From Bacteroidales bacterium (GTDB lineage Bacteria; Bacteroidota; Bacteroidia; Bacteroidales; UBA932), in the NCBI GenBank assembly GCA_024398125.1, contig JAKSJO010000005.1:1-64000 (forward strand): a stretch of DNA of 64,000 nucleotides. Direction: 5' to 3'. A program made the translations under genes and the position numbers. The notes beneath the pieces were generated by a model. That model was not told where the DNA came from, searched no databases, and saw nothing but the letters and a program-made list of their open reading frames with translations. Below, in pieces: positions 36,324-45,841 of the stretch (position 1 is the stretch's first letter; every line of letters begins with the position of its first letter).

Positions 36324-37649
36324 ATGATATCAATCCCTGAACTCTACGATATTTACCTGAAGTGCGGTGGCAATGTAACGACTGACAGCCGTGCCATCTC
36401 GGGAGGAGAGCTCTTCATAGCTCTCAAAGGTGAGAACTTCGATGGAAACGCATATGCTCTTCAGGCTTTGGAAAAAGGTGCCGCATACGCCCTGGTCAAC
36501 GAAGACAGTGATGCGGCTGTCTTGGGAAACCCTCAGATCTGCTGCGTCCCGGACACATTCATTGCCCTCAAACAGCTTGCAAATCACCATCGTAACCGGT
36601 TGACTGTCAATGGTAAAAGGCTTCCGGTAATAGGTCTTACCGGAACCAATGGCAAGACGACCACAAAAGAACTGCTCCGCCGTGTCTTGGCAACTACCTA
36701 CAATGTGTCTGCAACAGAAGGTAACCTGAACAATGACATCGGCGTTCCTCTGACTCTATTGAAGATCCGTCCAGGCACTGAACTGGCCGTTGTCGAGATG
36801 GGCGCGAACCATCCTGACGACATCCTCCATCTTGTCGAGGTATGTGAACCTGATCTTGGACTTATCACCAATGTCGGCAAGGCCCATCTGCTTGGGTTCG
36901 GCAGCTTTGAAGGAGTGTGCCGCGCCAAAGGACAGCTTTATGACTGGCTTCAAGCTCATGATGGTCAGGCATTTGTAAATGCAGACCAGCCTGTTCTCCT
37001 TGAAATGGCGGCATCTAGGGATGGTCTTAATGTTATCAGATATGGTGTTGCCCATGATAAGGCTGCCGTGATTGACCCTGACGCCGAGCATCCATATCTT
37101 CGCATGGAGGTCGATGGAAAAACTCTCGAAACCAATCTTGTAGGTTCATACAATGCCATGAATGTCATGGCTGCCATAGCTGTAGGCAGATATTTCAATG
37201 TCCCTATCGAGGCTGCTCTTCATGCTGTAGCATCTTTCGAACCGGCAAACAAGCGCTCCCAGATGGTACGCACGGCAAACAACACTCTCATCGTTGATGC
37301 GTACAATGCAAATCCTTCAAGCATGGCTGTCGCGATTGATAATTTCTATGCTATGAATGCAGACAGCAAACTCGCTCTTCTCGGAGACATGAGAGAACTT
37401 GGTGAAGATTCCTTGAAGGAACATGTAGCTATCGTGAAGAAACTTGAGACTGCCGGCATTGAAACAATCTTTGTAGGTGAGGAGTTCAAGAAGGCTCTTG
37501 CCATGTGCCCAGACAGCCCTCGGAAGGGATGGTGCGCTTCTTCAGAAGACCTTGCAGCCTATCTTGGTGAGTATCCAGTGAGGAACACAGTCGTCCTTAT
37601 CAAGGGCTCGCGCGGCATCATGATGGAAAAGACCATCCCGCAGCTTTAA
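36324..37649 (+). CDS. murF: UDP-MurNAc-tripeptide--D-Ala-D-Ala ligase
   Basis: Adds the D-Ala-D-Ala dipeptide to the peptidoglycan precursor in the cytoplasm. The start at 36324 (MISIPELYDIYLKCGG) follows dut by 10 bases; an in-frame Met within dut (36147) would add 59 unrelated residues. The N-terminal substrate domain includes TDSRAISGGELFIALKGE near 18-35. The central ATPase has LTGTNGKTTTKEL near 105-117 and NLNNDIGVPLT near 133-143, and the C-terminal domain has VDAYNANPSSM and LLGDMRELG. The length is 441 residues, normal for MurF. Confidence 0.95.
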   Translation: MISIPELYDIYLKCGGNVTTDSRAISGGELFIALKGENFDGNAYALQALEKGAAYALVNEDSDAAVLGNPQICCVPDTFIALKQLANHHRNRLTVNGKRLPVIGLTGTNGKTTTKELLRRVLATTYNVSATEGNLNNDIGVPLTLLKIRPGTELAVVEMGANHPDDILHLVEVCEPDLGLITNVGKAHLLGFGSFEGVCRAKGQLYDWLQAHDGQAFVNADQPVLLEMAASRDGLNVIRYGVAHDKAAVIDPDAEHPYLRMEVDGKTLETNLVGSYNAMNVMAAIAVGRYFNVPIEAALHAVASFEPANKRSQMVRTANNTLIVDAYNANPSSMAVAIDNFYAMNADSKLALLGDMRELGEDSLKEHVAIVKKLETAGIETIFVGEEFKKALAMCPDSPRKGWCASSEDLAAYLGEYPVRNTVVLIKGSRGIMMEKTIPQL

Positions 37650-37673
37650 TATGAACCAACTTACATAACCGTT

Positions 37674-39665
37674 ATGACCAAAAAATTCCTTCTGTCCAGT
37701 CTGATTCTTCCCTTGGGACTTGCGCTCAGCGCGGCTGAGTTGCCTGATCAGGTTGACACAACCGCGTTACATTATGAGCTTGAAGGAGTAGCAGTTACCG
37801 GTAGCCGCGTTCCTCTTGCTATCGGCAAGGGTGTACGTATGGTGACCGTTCTCGAAGCAGAACAGATCGCCACGACTCCGGCGATGACCATCAATGATAT
37901 TCTCAAGTATGCTTCTGCTGTGGACGTCCGTCAGCGTGGACCTTTTGGTATGCAGACAGACGTAAGTATCCGCGGCGGAAACTATAACCAGATAACCATC
38001 CTCCTCAATGGCGTTAACATCTGTGATCCTCAGACCGGTCACAATGCATTTGACCTTCCGGTCGACATGAGCGAGATCGAGCGCATTGAGGTAATTGAAG
38101 GCCCCGCAGGTCGTATATATGGTACTTCATCTCTTCTTGGTGCTGTCAATATCGTCACCAAGCAGGCCTCCGAAAGCGGCATCTCCGCACATGTAGAGGG
38201 TGGCTCGTTCGGCACCTTCGATGGAGGAATCAGCATCAACCATGCTGGAAAAAAGGTAAACAACCAGCTTTCAGCAAGCTATATGCGTTCAGATGGTTAC
38301 AGCCGCAACGCCGCCGGCGGTCTGAACAGCGATTTCGATGCAGCCAAGCTCTTCTGGCAGAGTACAGCCCAGCTTGGAATCGGCAAACTCAGTGCACATG
38401 CAGGACTGAGCAGCCGCGATTTTGGTTCGAATACATTTTACAGCGCACGCTACGATGACCAGTTCGAGCATACGCTCAAGACATATACTGCCATTACCCT
38501 TGAGACTGATGGCAAGATTCATTTCAAGCCATCGGTTTACTGGAACCGTTCCCAGGACCGTTTCGAGCTCTTCCGTGGAAGCGCTGCCGTGGTTCCTTTC
38601 AATCATCACAGGACTTCAGTCGCCGGTGTCAACATGAACGCCTGGTTCGAGACAAGCCTTGGACGCACTTCTTTCGGTGCCGAGGTCCGCAGCGAGGACA
38701 TCATCAGCACCAACCTTGGAGAGCCACTCGCGAATGCAAAGCCGGTTAACGGCTATGATTCGATGTACAAGTGCGGCCTGAACCGTACCGACATCAATCT
38801 GTTCTTCGAGCATAATGTGATCCTTCCACGACTCACTGCATCTGCTGGTCTTTCCGCAGCAAAGAACACTGGAAACAATGCCGGTCTGGGCTTTTATCCT
38901 AGTGCCGATGCAAGTTATCGCATAAGCGATGCCCTCAAGCTATATGCCTCTTATGGAAGTTCGCTCCGTATGCCGACATTCACCGAACTATATTATTCAG
39001 TTGGAGGTCACCTTGCAGACAAGAATCTTCGTGCGGAGCGCATGCAGTCGCTTGAGACCGGTCTCAAGTATCGTGTAAACGGTATCTCTGCATCCGCTTC
39101 AGTTTGGTACAACCATGGAAGCGACCTTATCGACTGGATCAAGAATCTCAATGAGGGTCCGGATGCTGACTGGAAATCTGTGAATTATTCCCAGATCAAT
39201 GCTCTGGGTGAGGAACTTAACCTCGTGTTCGATGTTCCAGCCATGCTTGGCCGCCGCGATGCCTTTGTCCAGAACATCCGTTTCGACTATGCACATATCT
39301 CCCAGGACTTCAAGCATGAGGCAAATATCCAGTCTACAAGCGTGCTTGAGTATCTCAGGAATAAGCTTTCAGCAAGTACTGACCTTCACATAGCCGGCAA
39401 TCTTTTCATGCATGTATCGGCTCGTTGGATGGACCGCAAGGGAAGCTATGAGCTCTTTGAGAATAATGCTCCGACCGGCAGGACCGTGGATTTCACACCT
39501 TACACCCTTATCGATGCCAAGCTTTATCTGGATAAGGGCGACTGGAGTGTGTATCTTGCTGGAGATAATCTTCTCAATCTGGAATACCACGACTTCGGCA
39601 ACATCCCTCAGCCAGGTATCTGGGTGCGCTGCGGTGCTGCTTTCCGTATAAAGATGGGTAAGTAA
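37674..39665 (+). CDS. TonB-dependent outer-membrane receptor
   Basis: Outer-membrane active transporter of 663 residues without the SusC-type N-terminal carboxypeptidase-like domain. A signal peptide covers about 1-21. The plug domain (about 45-165) shows LEGVAVTGSRVP as TonB box/plug start, SIRGGNYNQITILLNGV and IERIEVIEGPAGRIYG. The remaining 500 residues alternate as beta strands and end in an aromatic-rich strand (WVRCGAAFRIKMGK). This small BtuB/siderophore-receptor layout suggests a metal complex, cobalamin or similar ligand; no ligand-specific feature was found. It follows murF by 24 bases and the EamA gene starts one base after its stop. Confidence 0.87.
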   Translation: MTKKFLLSSLILPLGLALSAAELPDQVDTTALHYELEGVAVTGSRVPLAIGKGVRMVTVLEAEQIATTPAMTINDILKYASAVDVRQRGPFGMQTDVSIRGGNYNQITILLNGVNICDPQTGHNAFDLPVDMSEIERIEVIEGPAGRIYGTSSLLGAVNIVTKQASESGISAHVEGGSFGTFDGGISINHAGKKVNNQLSASYMRSDGYSRNAAGGLNSDFDAAKLFWQSTAQLGIGKLSAHAGLSSRDFGSNTFYSARYDDQFEHTLKTYTAITLETDGKIHFKPSVYWNRSQDRFELFRGSAAVVPFNHHRTSVAGVNMNAWFETSLGRTSFGAEVRSEDIISTNLGEPLANAKPVNGYDSMYKCGLNRTDINLFFEHNVILPRLTASAGLSAAKNTGNNAGLGFYPSADASYRISDALKLYASYGSSLRMPTFTELYYSVGGHLADKNLRAERMQSLETGLKYRVNGISASASVWYNHGSDLIDWIKNLNEGPDADWKSVNYSQINALGEELNLVFDVPAMLGRRDAFVQNIRFDYAHISQDFKHEANIQSTSVLEYLRNKLSASTDLHIAGNLFMHVSARWMDRKGSYELFENNAPTGRTVDFTPYTLIDAKLYLDKGDWSVYLAGDNLLNLEYHDFGNIPQPGIWVRCGAAFRIKMGK

Positions 39666-39666
39666 T

Positions 39667-40605
39667 ATGAGCTATACAGGAGAAATAATATCACTGATCG
39701 TGGCCTGCATGTGGACCATAACGGCCCTTGCATCCGAAATCGGAACAAAGCGCCTTGGCGTCATAGGCTTGAATGTCTGGCGACTTGGTCTTGCAACAGT
39801 ATTCACAGCTGTTCTTCTTTTTGTCCTTACTGGAAGCCCTTATCCTGTCTATGCCGACGGCAAGACCTGGCTGTGGATGTCCCTCTCCGGCTTTGTGGGC
39901 TTCTTTCTTGGCGACTGGTGCCTGTTCAAGAGCTATATCCATATCGGCTCACGCTACGGCCAGCTCTTCATGACACTGGCTCCTGCTGCCACCGCAATAG
40001 CTGCCTGGATTACACTCGGCCAGAGCATCACGGCCATGAATGTGGTTGCAATGATTGTGACACTGACCGGTATCGCAATCACCGTGCTGGGCAGGGGAGA
40101 GGGCGGGAAAAGCATCAGCGTAAAGCTGCCTCTCAAGGGTATCCTCCTTGGTATCGGCGCCGGAATAGGTCAGGGCTGCGGACTTGTCCTCAGCAAGATA
40201 GGTATGAACCATTATACCGAGGCTCTTGATGTTGCCGGAATCTCCGGAATGGAGAATGTCGTTCCTTTCGCCTCGAATATGATACGCTGCATCATTGGAT
40301 TTATCTGTTTCGCCCTTGTAGTCCTTCTTAATGGAGACATAAAGAAATGGTGGGATGATTCCCATGACAGGAAGGGAATGACTGCAATGCTTGTTGCTGT
40401 CATCTTCGGGCCGTTCATCGGAGTCGCGCTGTCTCTCATGGCAGTACAGTTTACTGCGGCTGGTATTGCAAGCACACTCATGGCACTTACTCCTATCCTG
40501 ATCATCCTTCCATCGCATTGGCTTTTCAAGACTCCAATCAATGCGAAGGGAATCATAGGAGCCGTCATATCCTGTATCGGAGTATCGCTGTTTTTCCTTA
40601 TCTAA
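39667..40605 (+). CDS. EamA/DMT-family transporter
   Basis: Inner-membrane protein of 312 residues with ten predicted helices in two EamA repeats. The first repeat starts ISLIVACMWTITALASEIG and includes FFLGDWCLFKSYIHIGSRYG near 79-98; the second starts ILLGIGAGIGQGCGLVLSKI near 158-177. The family exports or imports small metabolites; the substrate cannot be predicted. It starts one base after the TonB receptor stop, so the two could act on the same ligand. A strong terminator follows. Confidence 0.85.
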   Translation: MSYTGEIISLIVACMWTITALASEIGTKRLGVIGLNVWRLGLATVFTAVLLFVLTGSPYPVYADGKTWLWMSLSGFVGFFLGDWCLFKSYIHIGSRYGQLFMTLAPAATAIAAWITLGQSITAMNVVAMIVTLTGIAITVLGRGEGGKSISVKLPLKGILLGIGAGIGQGCGLVLSKIGMNHYTEALDVAGISGMENVVPFASNMIRCIIGFICFALVVLLNGDIKKWWDDSHDRKGMTAMLVAVIFGPFIGVALSLMAVQFTAAGIASTLMALTPILIILPSHWLFKTPINAKGIIGAVISCIGVSLFFLI

Positions 40606-40626
40606 TAATAGAAATGTATCACAAAT

Positions 40627-40661
40627 GAAAGGCCGGACGAAATCACATCGTCCGGCCTTTC
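40627..40661 (+). terminator. Terminator of the tgt-eamA operon
   Basis: A perfect 14-bp stem (GAAAGGCCGGACGA and complement) with a 7-base loop, ending in TTTCTCTT. It starts 21 bases after the EamA stop codon. Confidence 0.9.
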
Positions 40662-40836
40662 TCTTCATTTACCAATAATTAATTCCAATCAAGCTATTAC
40701 GGCTGATTTTCGACAGCATCATATGATTAGCAGTTGTGCTTTATTAGCTGGAAAAAGAAAGAAAAATCGCTCCTTTTTCTGCAATGTAAAAGTAGGTATT
40801 CCTGTTGAGCCCGGATAAAACGATTTACTCAATCAA

Positions 40837-40920
40837 TGCAAGAAATAATATATATGATACGATTCTTACATCGTCTGATTCATTTCTTGCACCGCTCTTA
40901 TTATTAATAGGGTACATTCG
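40837..40920 (+). promoter_or_regulatory. Upstream control region of the SusC/D locus
   Basis: The 354-base gap before susC (40606-40959) holds no gene. After the terminator it contains a perfect 10-base inverted repeat, TGCAAGAAAT (40837-40846) and ATTTCTTGCA (40882-40891), separated by 35 AT-rich bases. A likely promoter follows: TTG at 40887-40889 and TACATTCG at 40913-40920, one mismatch from TAnnTTTG. The right arm overlaps the -33 region, as expected for an activator site. The regulator encoded at 53811 is the obvious candidate to bind here. A small palindrome ATCATATGAT lies at 40718-40727. Confidence 0.5.
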
Positions 40921-40959
40921 TGTTAGATTTTTCACTTAACTAACCATAATCCAAAATTT

Positions 40960-43900
40960 ATGCTAAAACAACTATTCTCTAAAGTGTTGGCAGCTTCGAT
41001 GATTCTCATCTCTGCTACCGCTTTCGCACAGTCCGTGAAAATTACCGGTACTGTTGTTGACGAAGCAGGCTTGCCTGTAGTTGGAGCAGCTGTCATTCAG
41101 GTTGGTGCCGCTACCAATGGCGCGGCTACCGATCTTGACGGTGCTTATTCGCTCTCAGTTCCTAAGGGAGCAAGTGTGGAAGTTTCTTCCATTGGCTATG
41201 TAAGCCAGACCTTCACAATCGGTGATCAGACCGTGTACAGAACTGTACTCAAAGAAGACACCCAGCTTATCGAAGAGACCGTCGTTATCGGTTACGGTGT
41301 CCAGAAGAAGTCTGACCTCACCGGATCCGTTGCATCAGTCTCTGAGGAGAACCTCCAGAACAGATCTACCACCGATGCTGCTGCTGCTCTTCAGGGTAAG
41401 GCTGCCGGTATCATGATCATCAATTCATCTGGTGCTCCTGGTGCATCAGCATCTATCCGTGTCCGCGGTTTCTCTTCAAACTCAGGCAATATCGGACCGC
41501 TCCTCATCGTCGATGGTCTTAAGGTTTCCAGCATTGACTACCTCGATCCTTCGATGATCCAGTCAATGGAGGTCCTCAAGGATGCGGCTTCTGCAGCTAT
41601 CTACGGTGCACAGGCAGGTAACGGTGTCGTTCTCATCACCACCAAGAACGGTGCTGCCAACAATGGCAATTCAAGCATCACCTACGATTTCAAGTACACT
41701 GCCCAGCGTCTTGGAAAGAAAGCCGAGATTTTCCGTGCACAGGACTGGATCGCTTACAAGAAAGCTTCAGGAATCGACATGGACGGTTATCTCCAGCAGA
41801 ACAACTACGACGGAACCGACACCGACTGGTTCGACGTCGTATTCGAGCCTAGCTTCTCACAGCAGCATGCCATCACCTTCCAGGGTGGTAACAACAAGGG
41901 TCATTTCTTCACCTCTATCAACTACTCGAACAATGATGGTATCGTAGTTGGTGACAGAGATACCTACACCCGTCTTTCAGCTCAGCTCAACGCTGACTAC
42001 CAGCTTTACAAGTGGTTTACCGTAGGTACCAACACCTCTATCGAGCGCCGTGAGTCAAAGTCTGTATCACAGCAGGGCCGTTACGGCTCCCTCATGGGTT
42101 CAGTGCTTACTCTCGATCCTCTTACCCCAGTCTATTATTCAGATCCTAGCCAGTTCGCTCCAGGTATGCAGGAGGCTTACCAGAAGGGCAAGAACATCAT
42201 GAAGGATCCTAAGACCGGTCTCTGGTACGCTACCTCAAAGTACGTCGATGACGATAACGGTAACCCATTCATCCAGAGAGACAAGACCGATTCAAGCAAC
42301 GAGTCTATCAACCTTCGTGGTACTCTCTACGCAAACATCACCCCATTCAAGGGTCTTACCTACACCAGCCGCTTCGGTTACAGAGCTGGTCTTTCAAACT
42401 CTCACAGCTATTCTGCTCCTTATTATGCAACCAAGCTTGCATATACTGATAACTACAGCATTTCAGCCGGTGCAAACACCAACTGGTACTATCAGTGGGA
42501 GAACTTCGCAAACTACAACTTCAATATCAAGAAGCATGCGATCACCGCAATGGCCGGTATGTCTTATACCAGAAGCCATTCGGACAATGTCAGCGCATCT
42601 GCATCTGGTCCGGACATCCTTCTCGGCTATGAGGAGAACTTCCGTTACCTCAACTATGTAAACTCTCTTGATACTACAACCAAGACCTTCAGCAACGCTC
42701 CTTCAGAGTCTGCCAGCATCGCTTACTTCGGTCGTCTCACTTATGCTTATGACAACCGTTACAGCTTCCAGGCAAACTTCCGTGCTGACGCGTTCGACTC
42801 ATCGAAGCTTTCAAAGAAGGCTCGCTGGGGATACTTCCCTTCATTCTCTGCAGGTTGGACCGTTTCAAACGAGAAGTTCTTCAAGGAGAACGTTTCACGT
42901 GACGCTGTCTCATTCCTCAAGCTCCGTGCTTCATGGGGCCAGAACGGTAACATCAACGTCCTCAGCGGATATCAGTATGACGCTACCATCGGCTTCAACT
43001 CAAAGATGTATCAGTTCGATGTAGTTAATCCTACCTTCACCTACGGTTCAGCACCTAACGGTCTTGCCAACCCTAGCCTCAAGTGGGAGACCTCTGAGCA
43101 GCTCGACCTCGGTCTCGATGCTCGCTTCCTCAACAACCGTCTCTCAGTAGCCTTCGACTACTTCGACAAGAGAACCAAGGACCTCCTTGTAAACATCGCT
43201 CCTATTCCTGAGATCGGTGTGAACAATACCTATGTAAACGCAGGTTCAGTTCTCAATACAGGTCTTGAGCTTGAGCTCGGCTGGAAGGACACCATCGGTG
43301 ACCTCAGCTACAGCATCAACGGCAACATCTCGAAGCTTCACAATGAGGTAACCTATCTCGACCCTTCAATCTACCGTCTCGAGAACAGTACCTACTCTTA
43401 CAACAACAAGATGACCACCTCATTCGAGGTCGGCTATCCTATCTGGTTCTTCCGTGGCTATAAGTTCAATGGTGTAAATCCTGAAAATGGACAGGCTATC
43501 TACGAGGATGTAAACGATGATGGTATCATCTCTGATGCTGACCGTACCTTCATCGGCAAGGGTATTCCTGATTATACCTATGGTATCACCATCAACCTTG
43601 ATTACAAGGGCTTCGACTTCACTCTCTATGGTACCGGTACCATCGGCAACAATATCATGAACATGTTCTATCAGGCTGATTCCAACATGCGTAACTCACT
43701 CCGTTATTTCTATGACAACGCATGGACCGAGTCAAACAAGAATGCTCCTGTTCCTAGCTGTATCTCAGTTGCCAACGACTGGACATACTGGTCATCATCA
43801 GGTGTAGTATTCGACGGAAGTTACTTCAAGATCAAGCAGATCCAGCTCGGTTACACACTTCCAACCAAGCTTACCAAGAAGGCTCTTATCAACAAGTCAA

Positions 43901-44058
43901 GAGTATTCGTTTCAGTTGACGACTGGTTCACTTTCACCAAGTATCCTGGTTTCGATCCTGAGACTGCAACCACCGGTAACTCTACCAACATGGGTATGGA
44001 TAACGGTTCTTATCCTACTGCCAGAAAGATCGTCGGCGGTATTACAATCACCTTCTAA
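40960..44058 (+). CDS. SusC/RagA-family TonB-linked outer-membrane transporter
   Basis: Outer-membrane glycan importer of 1032 residues. A signal peptide ends near residue 24 (TAFAQ). A carboxypeptidase-regulatory-like domain follows (VKITGTVVDEAGLPVVGAAV, about 26-95). The TonB-box/plug region begins near 108 (ETVVIGYGVQKKSDLTGSV), with the SusC-type SIRVRGFSSNSGNIGPLLIV near 165-184. The rest is a 22-strand barrel ending in aromatic residues (GGITITF). It forms the pedal-bin pair with the SusD gene 14 bases downstream. The downstream enzymes suggest xylan or arabinoxylan oligosaccharides as cargo. Confidence 0.96.
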   Translation: MLKQLFSKVLAASMILISATAFAQSVKITGTVVDEAGLPVVGAAVIQVGAATNGAATDLDGAYSLSVPKGASVEVSSIGYVSQTFTIGDQTVYRTVLKEDTQLIEETVVIGYGVQKKSDLTGSVASVSEENLQNRSTTDAAAALQGKAAGIMIINSSGAPGASASIRVRGFSSNSGNIGPLLIVDGLKVSSIDYLDPSMIQSMEVLKDAASAAIYGAQAGNGVVLITTKNGAANNGNSSITYDFKYTAQRLGKKAEIFRAQDWIAYKKASGIDMDGYLQQNNYDGTDTDWFDVVFEPSFSQQHAITFQGGNNKGHFFTSINYSNNDGIVVGDRDTYTRLSAQLNADYQLYKWFTVGTNTSIERRESKSVSQQGRYGSLMGSVLTLDPLTPVYYSDPSQFAPGMQEAYQKGKNIMKDPKTGLWYATSKYVDDDNGNPFIQRDKTDSSNESINLRGTLYANITPFKGLTYTSRFGYRAGLSNSHSYSAPYYATKLAYTDNYSISAGANTNWYYQWENFANYNFNIKKHAITAMAGMSYTRSHSDNVSASASGPDILLGYEENFRYLNYVNSLDTTTKTFSNAPSESASIAYFGRLTYAYDNRYSFQANFRADAFDSSKLSKKARWGYFPSFSAGWTVSNEKFFKENVSRDAVSFLKLRASWGQNGNINVLSGYQYDATIGFNSKMYQFDVVNPTFTYGSAPNGLANPSLKWETSEQLDLGLDARFLNNRLSVAFDYFDKRTKDLLVNIAPIPEIGVNNTYVNAGSVLNTGLELELGWKDTIGDLSYSINGNISKLHNEVTYLDPSIYRLENSTYSYNNKMTTSFEVGYPIWFFRGYKFNGVNPENGQAIYEDVNDDGIISDADRTFIGKGIPDYTYGITINLDYKGFDFTLYGTGTIGNNIMNMFYQADSNMRNSLRYFYDNAWTESNKNAPVPSCISVANDWTYWSSSGVVFDGSYFKIKQIQLGYTLPTKLTKKALINKSRVFVSVDDWFTFTKYPGFDPETATTGNSTNMGMDNGSYPTARKIVGGITITF

Positions 44059-44072
44059 AAAATGCTTGCAAT

Positions 44073-45824
44073 ATGAAAAAACATATACTTCCTATAATGG
44101 CGGTTCTCGCAGGCCTCGGCTTCTCTTCATGCAGCGAGTCTCTGCTTGAGATCCCACAGAAGGGTGTCACCTCTATCGACTCCTTCTACCAGACAGATGA
44201 AGATGCTCTTTCGGCACTTGCATCAGTCTATCATGGATTTGCAACCAATCTTGCTACCGTCAAGAATGCAAACCCTATGATCTACACTCCATACATGTTT
44301 GCATTCAACCTCCCTGGCGATGATCTCTATGCAGCTTGCAAGGAGTACGGAAACAATGACTTCCAGGCTGAAATGAATGAGTTCCGCTATGATGATGCAA
44401 ACTCGATCATTTCCGCGCTCTACAAGAATCTCTATCTTGCAGTTTACTACTGCAACCTTATGACTGACTATTTCCAGTACGGAACCAGCGATACCAAGGA
44501 CCTCTGTATATCTGAAGCCCGTGTCATCCGTGCATGGATCTATCTCACTCTTGCTCTTGGTTTCAACGATCCTCCTCTTGTTGACACTGTCCTTGAAGGT
44601 GATGCAAAGCCTGCAAATTACGAGGGTGGTCATGAGGGTCTCCTCCGTTGGGTTGCCAAGGAGTGCGAGGAGTCTGTCCCTTATCTCCAGGAGAGAGCTG
44701 ATGTAAACGACAAGAACGGTGCAGTACACGCAACCAAGGGTCTCGCATGGACCATCCAAGGCAAGGCTCTCATGTTCGCAGGCGACTATGCAGCTGCGAT
44801 GATTCCTCTCCGCAAGGTGATCGACTCAAAGAAGTATGCTCTTGTTCCTGGCGAGCGTTTCCATGACCTCTTCCATGTAGAGGGCGACGGTTGCGAGGAG
44901 AAGATCTTCGAAAGCAACGTGGTATTCAACCCTAACGTTTCAGCATTCACCCAGATGCAGAACTACTCAACCTGGCAGCAGATGCAGATGTGGACATGGC
45001 GTACCGACCGTTTCGCAGGAGTTCCTAGCGAGTGCGGCCCTGGCAAGAACGGCTGGGGTGGTCTCGGTGTCCAGGCTGACTTCGCCAAGGAGTTCGTAGA
45101 GAACGATGGTGACTCACCTCGTCGTAAGGCTACCATTATCTCATACGATGAGCTTCTTTACGATCTCAACTACCTCAACGATTCAGAGTGTCCTACCAAG
45201 GAAGACAAGGCAAAGGATCCTAAGAGAGGTATCAGCGACATCCGTGGTCTCTACGGTAACTGTGAGTACCTCCAGTACAAGAGAATCGCTCATCCAAGCG
45301 ACCTCGGCCTTACTGCTGACGGCAAGCTTCTCCACTCAAGCTGGAGCGAGGCTAACTACACTCTCTTCCGCTATGCTGAGGTTCTTCTCATGTACGCTGA
45401 GTGCTGTGCTCAGACCGGAAAGGATGTGGCTCTTGGCCTTGCTGCTCTCAATGAGGTTCAGCAGCGTTCAGGTTCAGGCAAGATCAGCGGTTCTCTCACC
45501 CTTGACGCTGTCAAGAAGGAGAAGAAGTTCGAGATGTGGACTGAGGGCTGCCGTTTCGTGGACTGTGTACGTTGGGGTGACCTCGATGGCATGATGAAGG
45601 CTGGTAGCGACATCCCTACATTGAAGGACCATTTCTTCGATACAGATCCAGCTACCAAGACTGCTACCCACCAGGCTTACGTTACCTTCCATAACTTCAA
45701 TGACGATCCACAGTATGGAAACGGCAAGACACATGGCTTCGTAAAGGGTAAGCATGAGTTCTTCCCATTCCCAGTTCTCGAGACTTCGATCAATCCGAAC
45801 ATCAGACAGAACCCAGGTTGGTAG
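44073..45824 (+). CDS. SusD/RagB-family surface glycan-binding lipoprotein
   Basis: Surface lipoprotein of 583 residues that caps the SusC barrel and captures oligosaccharides. The lipobox GFSSC gives lipidated C20, followed by SESLLEIPQKGVTS, the usual SusD start. TPR-like helices fill the first half (YLAVYYCNLMTDYF, EARVIRAWIYLTLALGF). The family C-terminus is present: FRYAEVLLMYAECC, ALNEVQQRSG, then FPFPVLETSINPNIRQNPGW. It sits 14 bases after susC. Confidence 0.95.
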   Translation: MKKHILPIMAVLAGLGFSSCSESLLEIPQKGVTSIDSFYQTDEDALSALASVYHGFATNLATVKNANPMIYTPYMFAFNLPGDDLYAACKEYGNNDFQAEMNEFRYDDANSIISALYKNLYLAVYYCNLMTDYFQYGTSDTKDLCISEARVIRAWIYLTLALGFNDPPLVDTVLEGDAKPANYEGGHEGLLRWVAKECEESVPYLQERADVNDKNGAVHATKGLAWTIQGKALMFAGDYAAAMIPLRKVIDSKKYALVPGERFHDLFHVEGDGCEEKIFESNVVFNPNVSAFTQMQNYSTWQQMQMWTWRTDRFAGVPSECGPGKNGWGGLGVQADFAKEFVENDGDSPRRKATIISYDELLYDLNYLNDSECPTKEDKAKDPKRGISDIRGLYGNCEYLQYKRIAHPSDLGLTADGKLLHSSWSEANYTLFRYAEVLLMYAECCAQTGKDVALGLAALNEVQQRSGSGKISGSLTLDAVKKEKKFEMWTEGCRFVDCVRWGDLDGMMKAGSDIPTLKDHFFDTDPATKTATHQAYVTFHNFNDDPQYGNGKTHGFVKGKHEFFPFPVLETSINPNIRQNPGW

Positions 45825-45841
45825 TCTTTCCGCACAACCAT

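Noticed and set aside
45818..45841. Earlier start for the first beta-sandwich protein
   Set aside because: It would overlap the susD stop and put eight polar residues before the signal peptide; the Met at 45842 gives a normal signal.
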